NCBI RefSeq assembly: GCF_011397635.1
Contig: NC_064770.1
Location: 31,644,598 to 31,708,597, forward strand
DNA length: 64,000 nucleotides
Source of the DNA: Epinephelus fuscoguttatus
Lineage: Eukaryota; Chordata; Actinopteri; Perciformes; Serranidae
Reading direction: 5' to 3'
A model generated the notes under the pieces. It worked only from the letters and a program-made list of their open reading frames with translations. It was not told the DNA's origin and did not search any database. Numbering within the stretch: the stretch's first letter is position 1; every line of letters begins with the position of its first letter. Both the position numbers and the translations under genes were made by a program. Positions 54,227-64,000 of this stretch are shown here, piece after piece.

Positions 54227-54888
54227 GGGTGTGTTCCAAATCGCATACTTTTTACTTTTAGTAGGTCCTGCAGCTGCTCTTAAAAAGTACGTCCTGCTGC
54301 ATGCCAATATGCTACTCTCTCATGATGATACGCCCTGAACTTTGACCCTCTTGCTTTTATATCCATTACCATTATATGCCTTACCAAGTTCGCCAGAGAT
54401 GCAGATCCACCTGGAGAGCTCTGCTGTTGTTACTTTGCGATGTATGTAGTCAAACTGTAAAGTTATAACTGCACAGATTATAGATTCTAACATTTTATAT
54501 ATGAGACAGTGAAATTGCATCTGCATGTCCTTTTGTTTGTAATATTTATGATTATTTTGCTCACTTTTGGTCATCAGTTACTTGAGGACAATGTCATCTG
54601 TCACTGTGACTTCTGACAGCTGTCAGTCAGCTGACAATGTGCTGTCATCTGGCTGCAGCTCAGCTGATGTGACGGATCGTCCGCTGCGCAGAGGATTGTG
54701 GGTCAGAATAGCCAGAAAAGCATGCTGGCTTACATACTGCACAATCAGCTGGATGTAGTAGAACATCCCGGTATTTTTGGCATACTGCAAATTGACATAC
54801 CATGTATTGGGACATACTAAATCTTTGCCTGGCATAGCTACTGTATAGTTGTTGTAGTAGTGGTAGTAATGGGGACTGGAACACATGG
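54227..54888. mobile_element. Non-autonomous DNA transposon, GTGTTCCAAATCGC type
   Basis: Left end GGGTGTGTTCCAAATCGCAT and inverted right end CATGTGTTCCAGTCCCCAT; GTAGTA/ACTAC-rich subterminal sequence. It resembles a common fish non-autonomous hAT. No coding relic was found. Confidence 0.5.
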
Positions 54889-56079
54889 AATTGACTTTGC
54901 AGATGTTCATGGTGAAATAAATGTGTTCAGCAATCCTCAGGGATACACACAGTGTGTTTTAGTGAGAAAAACTGTGTGCAAAGAAAATTAAACGGCTACT
55001 TTAAGCTAGTAGCACCTTTAAAGCTACAGTTGGGAACTTGATTAAAATAACGTTGTCATATTTGTTGAAACTGTCACTATGACAATGTTCTGAAAGAAGT
55101 ACATGAGACAGACCGTCCTCCTCTTCCTACTGTGTCTAATGGAACTTGCTTGAGTCTACAGCAGCGCACCAAAAACAACCGATCCAAGCAAAGGAGTCTC
55201 TAAGGCAGCTGCCAGTCACTGTACACCGCGATCAAACTGTCAAACTAAGGAGCACTGATCAAATAAAAGCCATTGCATTGTGTATTTCTCGCCTGGGATG
55301 TTTTTAGAACTATATTTTACTGTACTGTTTAGCTGTTAAATGAGAGAGTTTGTGGGCGATGCTTGGTTTTGGCTCGACTGTTTCCAACATGGCTGCCAAG
55401 TCATAAATCTTCTCATTTTACAGATAAACTAGTGGGACGTTATGACGGGCCCTAGTGCATGCTATCATGCATGTATTGTCTTGACACAAATACAGATTTG
55501 ACACTGGACAACATCACCCAGCAATCTGAATCACTTTCAAGGGCTCGTTCTCTCTATGGGCCCCCCCACCCCACGGGCCCCAGTGCAACCGCACTGCACT
55601 GTTTATATTTAAGCCCCTGAACAGTACACTAAAATATGTTAAGGGAAATATCTGAGGTGAGAAATAGGAACGCAGTAACAGAATCTTGATTCATATTTGA
55701 TCAGCGCTTTGTAGTTTGACAGTTTGACCAAAGTTCATGAGCAGTGATCGACATGATTCACAGTTGTGTCAGAGATCCCTTGTCTATGATTCATTGCTTT
55801 CTTTCACTTTCATCAGAAATGCTACAAGGTACTAGAGTAGACAGAGGAGTTTGATTTAGTGCTGTGAGAATACAGTGAGTTTTAGGAAATGTGACAAAAA
55901 GATATTTAAAAAAAAAATAATAATAATAATAACCAGCTGCAGTTTAAAGGTGCCGTGTAAAGTTTTCTTGGAAACAACAGTTAACTTTTTTTTTTTTCAC
56001 CAAAACTTTACGTGTGTATCCTTGAGGTGTGACAAACCTGTTGAGTTAATTTCCTTCCACTTAAAACGTTTGCAGAGTT

Positions 56080-56592
56080 TAAACCAATAACTCTCGATCC
56101 AAATCCAGGTGTGCCGTGGGATTTTGTGATAAACACACATTATTATTGCAATATTCAACGAGGCCTATACAAAAAGTTATAAATTAATTTTTAACCGACT
56201 GTATCAGTCTGTTGTGCACAGCCTTTTACTAATAAAGCGGCAAACTCTACTTACAAAATGTAATTAACTTTAATTTAAAAAACCTCCACAGGGAACCTGT
56301 TTGTCCCTGTTCATGTGGGGGAATTTTAAGTGTGCGACACATCACTTCCCCTTTAAACAGAGGTGCTATTGTTGCTTTAATGTAAATTTAAAATGTTTGA
56401 AATGAATTCTTGAATCATTATGTCAACTGTTATTTGATTTCAGTAAATAAGAACAAACATTTATGTTGTGATGAGAGTGTTAACACACGTTATAGTAGCT
56501 ATTGTGCACAGATATAAATACAGGTGTGCCCTGAGATTTAGGCTCGCCCTTTGGTCAGCCTAGGGCACAAAAAGTTTAAAAGCCACTGGTTT
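56080..56592. repeat. Decayed hAT-like repeat with internal GTGTGCC motifs
   Basis: CAGGTGTGCCGTGGGATTT near the left and CAGGTGTGCCCTGAGATTT near the right are the same phrase twice in direct order. The segment ends AAGTTTAAAAGCCACTGG, a typical hAT-like end. Confidence 0.45.
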
Positions 56593-56928
56593 AAATGCTG
56601 CATCATTACTATCCATGTTTATTAGTCAGCAGTTTTCTTACTGTCTGCCTTTGAAGGCACATCACTCCCACCTGTTGTAGAGTGGCATAGTGGGAAACCA
56701 CTAGCTGGACTGTTTGAGTCACCTGTGTGAGAAACAAATTGGAAACCCACTCATATCAAAAACAAAAAACAGCTTCACAGTGCTGCCAGAGGTCAGAAAT
56801 TGCAGAAGGAACCTTTAAGATGGTAGAAAGCCTCAGAGATGGGATGGAGTAGACAAATTTAGGACAGCAGTTTTCATCAGAATGTGGATATTAAAAATAA
56901 AACACTACAGTATCAGAACTGGCTGACA

Positions 56929-57110
56929 CAGGGGTGTCAAACTCATTTTAGTTCATGGGCCACATACAGCCCAGTTTGATCTCAGATGGGATGGACCAAT
57001 AAAACCATCAGCTCCAATATTGTCACTGTTTTGTGTAAAGAATTACAAGTACATTCTGCAGACGTTCATCCTTTACAAAACAGATGAACAACCTGTGTTT
57101 GACACCCCTG
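56929..57110. mobile_element. hAT MITE, CAGGGGTGTCAAACTC type
   Basis: Ends CAGGGGTGTCAAACTCA and, inverted, CAGGGGTGTCAAACACAGG; 182 bp. The flanks GGCTGACA (56921-56928) and GGCTAACA (57111-57118) agree at 7 of 8, a clear hAT target duplication. Confidence 0.82.
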
Positions 57111-57791
57111 GGCTAACACAAACTCCACATGCTTGTCTATGTGCATGTCCTCATCATAGATTCATGAGCAGAGCTAATGCCATGTGATAAAGTGATGTTT
57201 TTTCTAATGCTGTCCTCTGGCGCCATCTAGTGGCCTAAAGAGTGCTAAGGTAAACGTCACTTGAATTAATTTAAGTCCAGACATGAAGCCACCCTAAACT
57301 GAGAAACCTCAGCTCTGAAATAATGTACCAGACCTGCTTTAGTCACAATCTCACAATATTTAATGCATGACTGAAGTGTTTTACCCACTTGTGCATGTCA
57401 ACTAAATCAATTACCTGTACAGTTAAATCCAGTATTTTTTTAATAACTTTAAAGGCCCCTCTAACTACAAAATTAAATAAATAAATCAGTCACTTCAGTC
57501 CTTCTCTCTCGTACATGGCTTGTGAAATGTGATTACTTTCAGCCTCTGGACTATAACTGACAAATTAGTCGTTACATGCTCAGCGCTCCTAATTTGCATG
57601 CCATAAATTTGCAAACTGCAACCAGATCTAAGGGTAACCTGTGGTGGAAGTTCTTGAGTTTTCAGTTTCTGCAAATATGGTTAGAAATGAAGACAAAAAT
57701 TAAGCCTCCTTGCATTGCACGTAATTTTTTTTATAGCCAATCAGGACACCTCTTGGAGGATTGTCACTCTCCTGTAGTAAACAGAGCAGGT

Positions 57792-58044
57792 GTCTCATTT
57801 ATAAAACAGTGTGTAGGAGCCACACTAAAAATGTGTGTATGAACAAAAGCCAAAAATATTCCAACAATCAGGTTTCTCCTTCACCATTTGCATCGCTCAT
57901 TTCCCATCACCAAAACGTTTGTTAGCACGGGTCAAAGTTTCTCCCACCCAGTCTGTCTTTATTCATCACAACTTTTGCGTGGGAAGCAGCGTACGCCTCT
58001 TTCAGGCCTCGTTTTGTGCATACAGTGTTTATAAATGAGACCCC
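57792..58044. mobile_element. MITE, GTCTCATTTATAAA type
   Basis: Ends GTCTCATTTATAAAACAGTG and, inverted, GGTCTCATTTATAAACACTG form a terminal inverted repeat of about 20 bp around 253 bp. No target duplication was resolved. Confidence 0.6.
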
Positions 58045-58129
58045 AGAGCTTCAAGTTGACAAATATAAAAATGTGTGTGTACATGTTTAACAGAAAACCC
58101 TTAAATTAGTGAGCAAATCAGATTTAAGA

Positions 58130-61100
58130 TAAAACAAAACTCTCCATTGTCTTTATTTTAATGAAACATAGTCCATCCAACTGCAACTCAATGGTTTTAT
58201 TTCTTTTACAATGTGAACCACATATATCATACCAACAATTAAATGTTAAGTATATAGATTAGCCATTTATTACTTTTTAAACAAATAAGTATCAAGAAAC
58301 AGCTGATAATAGTGTTGGCTCCAGAGACACGTGGCATGAGTCAGCCTTTTTGAAACAATGTGGATGAAGGCCGGTGACTGGCTCAGGGGAAGAAAAGAAA
58401 AACACAAAGTGCCCCCTCTATTATAACCAGGCTAATCAATTTGGGGGGGGGGGGGGGTCGTCGTCAACGCCGCAGGTTGAACAGTGGGATTAGAAATACG
58501 GCACAATCCCACTTGTAGCCAACTCTTCAGTCTGAATTTTAAGTTAATTTCCCCGTCAGCAGACGTTTCACATCTTCCCTTTAGCTGACATGTCATGCAA
58601 CTGAAAACACTGGGAGGTTTCAACTACTAATTTGTAACAACACGCGCCATTTGGTTTCAGTCATGAATGCTACCAGTGCCAATGCGGAGCGTCAGACAGG
58701 AAACAGTGAGTAAAGTGTCTGGAGGAAGAAAAACTCAATTTAATGAAGAGCGTGTGGACAGGCTGTCAGCTCTGCTGTCAGGATTCACTCCATAGTCTGC
58801 CCTGAGCAATCTGCAGAGTTCAAAACTGTCTGGCGGACACTAAGGCCACATCCACACGGATACGTTTTCATTTTAAAACGCATGGGAACAGTCTCTGAAC
58901 ACTCAAGTATTTAGCACACTTTCAGAAATGATTTCTGTCCATGCTAACATGCCTGAAATGCATATCACTATTAATGTACACTGAGCATGCATGTGTCAGT
59001 GTAAACAGGAAGCAGGTGGTTTACTCTAAGGTTGGCTGCTTAGATACAGAAAATACTACGGATATGGTGAATACCACAGATTTCTTTGCTTGGACCGACA
59101 CCGTGGTGGAACTGTTGCAGCAAGTAACACGAGTATAAGATGGTCAGGGCAACAGAAAACAGATTGGGAGTCATTGTGTAGCCAATATGCTGCCATATTA
59201 GAGGGTAGCGGGAGCGTTATCCCTTGCTAGAGGAAGCCATGGCGATGTGAAAGGAGTACCCACAAAAGTAGAATAAATAAATGTAAACCTAGCTGTGATG
59301 TTTTGAATTGACATTTTAGCTGAAGATCGAATCAAGAAGCAAATGCAGATGTCTGTGTCATTGTTTCCGGCTGCCCAGACTACAAGAGACACGTATAGCT
59401 TTCATTTCAATATTTCATATTTCAAATTCCATTTGAAGCCTTCACGACACGCCCCTACAAACCGCACCCACCTCCTAGACAAACCCACCAATGTAATGGT
59501 TATTTAAACCTTGCTACAACGCTGCAATAATCCACTTTATAATTCATCACACACAAAGACATGATTCATCTTATGAAAACAGAGATGTAACCCATACCAC
59601 TATGCTGACCTTTAACACCCGTCTTACACCTAATACTTTATAGTTAGCTAAATGCTAACTTAGCATTTTCTTCAAGGCTTTTGCTTCCAGACCAAAGAGC
59701 GAAGGGGGCTGATCATGGACTAATGTGTACATACAGTGGGCAAGTCATGTCGCGACTCGAAAAAGCAGCCAACCAATGTTTTCCAAGGACCTCATTTTCA
59801 GGGATCCAAAATGGCGGACTAGTGTGGACACCCAGCATAAACATAGCAATAGTTAAGCATTTTAAAATGAAACATAAGTGTGGATGTGGCCTAAATATGA
59901 CTTTGAGGGCGAAGTTCCTTTTCAAGAAACCTTGATCCTTCCTATGTCATTCACTAGACCTGTGCTAGCTGAAGCTACCCAGAACTTTACAAGACATCGT
60001 TTACTTTTTAGACAATTTTAATCCAAGACTGACATGAATCACTTTCTGACCCTCCTTTACAGTAATCAGACGCTCTCTGCTCGCAAATCAAATCTCACTT
60101 TTCCAATATGACGTTGACCTTTTCAGTCTAATTCAGTGGTTTCACTTAAACTCCTAAAACACAGAACGCTTTATTATTATTTTTTTTAGACAGAAGCAAC
60201 AAATCTCAGCCTGGTTCTTTTCTTCTCACTGACAAGCCAGCAATCATGTATGAATATAAAAGCAAACCTATAACGCAAAAATGAAATCTGTGACCAAACT
60301 GTAACAGAAGTTAAAAACTGGCATGCTTTATACAACTAAAGAAAACCCACTTTCCAGGTCATAAAGGTGAAGGGGAGTGAACAGGTCAACAGAAAGGAGG
60401 AAAAACAGAGCAGGAAACATTGACATCTTACAAGTCAGCGACAGCGGGTATTAACAGGTTAAGTTGAGGTGCTTACGCCTCACTGACAACTTACTATGGC
60501 AGGGCATCACTGAGAATATATAGAATTGATTTGATAACTAGACAACTCAAGGTTTTCTTTTTATAATTTACACTTTGTTAGCTTCCTATGCTAAATGAAA
60601 GCATATACTAACGAGTTTATTACAATTCAACTCCAATAATCTTTCATTACGACACTAACATCAGTTTATATTACTTTACAAACTGCTAAATAAACCCAAA
60701 TTTCTGACTCATGATATCAGTGTCTCCTCTCCGTTCCATAAGGATGGAAGGCAACGACCATTTCAAGAACGAAACAAGCTCCGAGTTGCATCATCCTGTA
60801 CCAAGTAAAATCAAACCCATCCACGTCTTATTAATGCACACGCCCCTTATACAAAAAGCAGACATTGTCCCAACACCCCAATCTCACACTCAACCAAATA
60901 ATCCAGTTCTTCGTGTGCGCTGGCTGGCATGCTTGGCAGGTCTGTTGAGAAATGCTACCTTTGTAAACATCTCTGTGATTCACGCTTTCTTTACAGCACC
61001 AATTATCTTCCAATAAATCATCTGTCTGACAGGAAATGACTCTTGAGTCTTTGAATACAAGCAGAGCCCACACGCAGGAACGCTCCACAACTTTATCAAA

Positions 61101-62391
61101 CACTTTTGAAGAGTTGCTGGAACCAGAGGTGTGCGTGATGGCTCTGTTTCCAACTTTTTTCTAAGCACCAACCGGTAAATAATGCGTGGAGTGACCACAA
61201 GCAGGCCTGTCGAGGGCTTGATGAGGCTACAACTGGGATACAATGGAAGAGCCGATTTGTTTGCATGAGTTAGAGGTGAAAGCTAAGTGCAAAAATCCTT
61301 ATTGCAACTCATCAGAATAATCACAAGATCACATAAAACAGCAGCTGCTTTCATAATAAGACTAGGGTAAAAGGGGGAGAGGGCGTCGCAGTCAGCAAAC
61401 GGGCTGTCTGACAAGCTGTATACACAAAGAAAAAAAATTCCTTTCCTTTATCCTCAACAACAAAAAGAAAAAATAAGGTGGAGAAAGAACGCAAAATTAA
61501 CTTGGCTATCACTGCTGCAAACAGTGGCAACAAACCTAGAATTTAACACTGGTGGTTGAACTTAAAAACAAAAAGGGCGTCTGGCTGAACTAAATCAAGC
61601 CAGTGTTGAAGCAGAGTATTAGCAGAGAATAAAGTTACATGCCATCAACCTAGTAGCCAGAGATGTGTAACTGGTTACAAGCGGCAAGTGAAGCAGGATG
61701 ACGTCACAGATGTGCTCCTACTGAGTGATTTTATCTCCGCCACTGACAGGCAATGTCAACTGAGAGCTGCGATGATAAAGTAACAGAAACAGAAAGAACA
61801 GGTGGTTGTTTGACGCAGAAGTGAGTCTCTGACAGAGTCAGGTCGGACATTTGGCGAGCAACTTGATTCGCTGAGTGAGACGATTTGATCATGGCCCTCA
61901 CTTCCTTATTAAGGTGGTGGGTGAGGATGAGTGAGGCTAAGGGAGGGAAGGGCACAAATGTGTCAAGGATCAAGTGGCTTTTACTTGTCAAGTAGCACAA
62001 GGTGCATTTTCACCCCTTCGAGAACGGTCTGTGACCCCAGAATGAGCTCCTTCGTTGTCTCCTTTCCGGGGCAGCAATGTCTGAGGAGTGTGTGGTGTCG
62101 TCCAGACCTCCCAGTCACACACACACACACACACCCATCAACGTTCTGATTGCAGATCAGTGATTTGTAGTAATGTTGTGAGGAAAGGAGACAAGGAAGA
62201 GAATTCATTCAACATCTAAATGGACCGAACTGAGACCTTCAGTCCCTGTTTTCATTTTCAGCCCACGTTCTTTTGCACAGCCAGGGATCTGTCCATCTGT
62301 CCCACATAAGCCCATCCATCCCCCCCTCTCCTCGCCTTGGCGTTGAAGGCTTTTCCCTCACCCTCTCACACACACATAGGCAGGCAGCAGA
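58130..62391 (-). other. hapstr1: Probable hapstr1 3' UTR with transposon insertion
   Basis: A minus-strand AATAAA (TTTATT at 58152-58157) is a plausible far poly(A) signal, giving about 4.2 kb; nearer ends are possible. The interval has no other gene. It includes a G15 run (58443-58457) and an element at 58842-59892. Confidence 0.4.
58842..59892. mobile_element. Non-autonomous DNA transposon, AGGCCACATCCACAC type
   Basis: Left AAGGCCACATCCACACGGAT with TTTTCATTTTAAAACGCAT, and inverted right TAGGCCACATCCACACTTAT with TTTCATTTTAAAATGC, form a terminal inverted repeat of about 45 bp with mismatches. Length 1.05 kb, no transposase frame. The class is uncertain. Confidence 0.65.
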
Positions 62392-62708
62392 TCAGATCAT
62401 CCTGTTGCGTTTGTGTGTAGGGGAGTCTGTGATGACATCACTGCACTGGGTGGAGTTTCGTTTCCTGGTTCCTCCCCCTCCAGCAGAGGCAGAGCCTGTA
62501 GAGTCCAGATGCAGTGCCATCTCTTCCGAGATGAAAGTGTTCAGGTCGACGTCTTGGAGCCCGTTGCGCCTGCTGCGGCACACCGGCCCCGAGCCAGAAG
62601 ATCCACCTACACCAGCACCGCCTCCATTACTGCTGCTCCCACTCACATGTGTGGGAGACCCTGGAGCACCGGAGCGCACACTGATACTCGCCATGGCTCC
62701 ACTCAGAC
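62392..62708 (-). CDS. hapstr1: HAPSTR1 (C16orf72 homologue), last coding exon
   Basis: HAPSTR1 is a nuclear stress-response regulator that acts with the ubiquitin ligase HUWE1. The exon starts after CTCCTTTCACAG in phase 1 and reads LSGAMASISVRSGAPGSPTH, then RRNGLQDVDLNTFISEEMAL and DVITDSPTHKRNRMI with TGA at 62394-62392. This matches the C-terminus of the vertebrate protein nearly residue for residue. Two Gly/Ser-rich insertions (about residues 30-50 and 75-85 of the exon) are longer than in human. The internal ATG that opens MASIS is not the start, because the frame continues into the splice acceptor. Earlier exons are not in the window. Confidence 0.93.
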
Positions 62709-64000
62709 CTGTGAAAGGAGGAGGGGACAGGATAGAGAGGAGAGAGCAGCATCAGACCAAGGGCATCAGTGGATGGAGAAATGCAACGGATATCATGTGA
62801 AAATTCTGATAGCGAGATTTAAAAAAAAAAAAAAAAAAAGGATCCAAAAAGCCCTCGGTCAGTAGCAGCTGCAACTATTCGTCTCCATTGTTTATGGACT
62901 TTGAAATGAGGCAAGCTACCTTTGAATGAAGGCTACATGTACATCAATGGTGTCTTTTAAGTGGACGAACAGTGACAAACAACCAAGCACATCATTGTTG
63001 CATCAATCCCATATTCATCATATTTGCACGAACCAAAATGACAACCGTCCGATCCAAGTGGCATCAACACACAGGGGCAGAAAGATGGTGCCTCATCTTC
63101 CCAGAGAGGGTATTTGTGGGAAAAAATATTTTGCACTGCTTAAGCATGTCAGTCATCAAAGCTTAAGTGTTCATCTCTGATCTTATCTTAAGACATGAAG
63201 GGAGTGTCACTTTTTTCCTCTGAGATATAACCAGCTCCTTGGGGGGGCTACTGAAATGTGTAACCAGGCAAGACGTTCCCTTGTGATGGGAAGGAGACAA
63301 CAAGTAAACAACCTCATCATTTGTCAAGGTCACTCGCTCAGGCCGTAGCGTCAATGGCTGTTTCCGTCTCCATTTTGGACTTTAGAGGGGAACAGGAGTC
63401 AGGTTCAAGCTTCTTTGGAATGACATTGTTCGGATGACAAACACACAACACACAGGTCATCGCTTAGTGTCAAAACTTAGGCTGAACAAAATGACTCTTA
63501 ACTCGTCATAACTTAAGTCGTGACTTGGACAGAAATGGTGACACAAATGTTGCCTGGGAATTTGAAAATATGGGTGTATTTTTAAAATTAAAGTATGAAT
63601 AAGTGTTTTAATTTTGCATTGATAGTATTGGATCGTTAATCATTGAATCATTATATCAATCCGTGTTGGTGTATCGTTATACCCCTACTATCCCCTTATC
63701 CCCTCACTGTAAAGATGAAAGTGTTCTCTAAATGCTCACGTACTGTATGAACTGTATTCATGATGCAGCTTTCTTATTTTTAATTTAACAGATAAAAGCT
63801 TTTCACATCGGTCTTCACAACAACTGCACGTTTGTTAGAAATACAGAGTTCATGTGTGTCACCACACTGAACAAACATTCTGTGAATTTGATTGTCAAGA
63901 GTTGGCACTGGATATAAATGTGAAATGCAATTTGTCCATGTAAAATCAAAATGATTTTGTCTGCCCCAACACACAGACACTGGTTGTGAAATGCAAAAGG
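62709..64000 (-). other. hapstr1: hapstr1 intron (partial)
   Basis: AT-rich sequence upstream of the last exon on the minus strand, with an A19 run at 62821-62839. I looked for the preceding HAPSTR1 exon and did not find it. Confidence 0.5.

Larger units (their letters stand above)
53886..58130. other. Intergenic region between dctn5 and hapstr1 (tail to tail), repeat-rich
   Basis: Holds a GTGTTCCAAATCGCATACT-type element (54227-54888), a decayed hAT (56080-56592), a MITE with target duplication (56929-57110) and another MITE (57792-58044). No gene is seen. Confidence 0.6.

Noticed and set aside
62413-62865. Plus-strand frames of 150-175 codons over the hapstr1 exon
   Set aside because: Opposite-strand shadows. 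The minus frame matches HAPSTR1 and has a splice acceptor.

Overview
This is vertebrate nuclear DNA, almost certainly from a teleost fish. Its genes are split by GT-AG introns and interrupted by many fish-type DNA transposons (hAT and PIF/Harbinger fossils, MITEs), a tRNA-derived SINE and long (GT)n tracts. Four protein-coding genes can be read: tnrc6a (+), ndufab1 (-), dctn5 (+) and the last coding exon of hapstr1 (-). In mammals tnrc6a, ndufab1 and dctn5 lie together on human 16p12 and HAPSTR1 on 16p13, so the window is a compact piece of that synteny. No operon, CRISPR array or prokaryotic feature is present.

Layout: 1-13772 holds no gene I can support, only repeats and AT-rich DNA. It is either upstream sequence or a long 5' intron of tnrc6a. 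From 13773 to about 41425 lies tnrc6a: one 5' untranslated exon, 23 coding exons (15378-34457) and a probable 7 kb 3' UTR with three (GT)n tracts, a G-rich block and an inserted hAT element. The exon chain is in frame throughout and gives 1884 residues. From 41430 to 44560 is an intergenic gap with a Harbinger fossil. ndufab1 (coding 48800 down to 44949, four exons, 154 aa) and dctn5 (49384-52970, six exons, 182 aa) stand head to head about 0.6 kb apart, with ZNF143-like and NRF1-like sites beside ndufab1. From 53885 to about 58130 is repeat-rich intergenic DNA. The final coding exon of hapstr1 is at 62708-62392 on the minus strand, with a probable long 3' UTR to its left; its other exons lie beyond 64000.

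The genes do not form one pathway. TNRC6A (GW182) is the scaffold of miRNA silencing, NDUFAB1 is the mitochondrial acyl carrier protein and a complex I subunit, DCTN5 is a pointed-end dynactin subunit, and HAPSTR1 is a nuclear stress-response regulator that works with HUWE1. What most deserves attention is the mobile-element record (several insertions with intact target-site duplications), an unexplained antisense coding relic inside the tnrc6a intron that splits the RRM, the apparent absence of palb2 from the ndufab1-dctn5 interval, and the short start of tnrc6a. I found no clear previously undescribed system.
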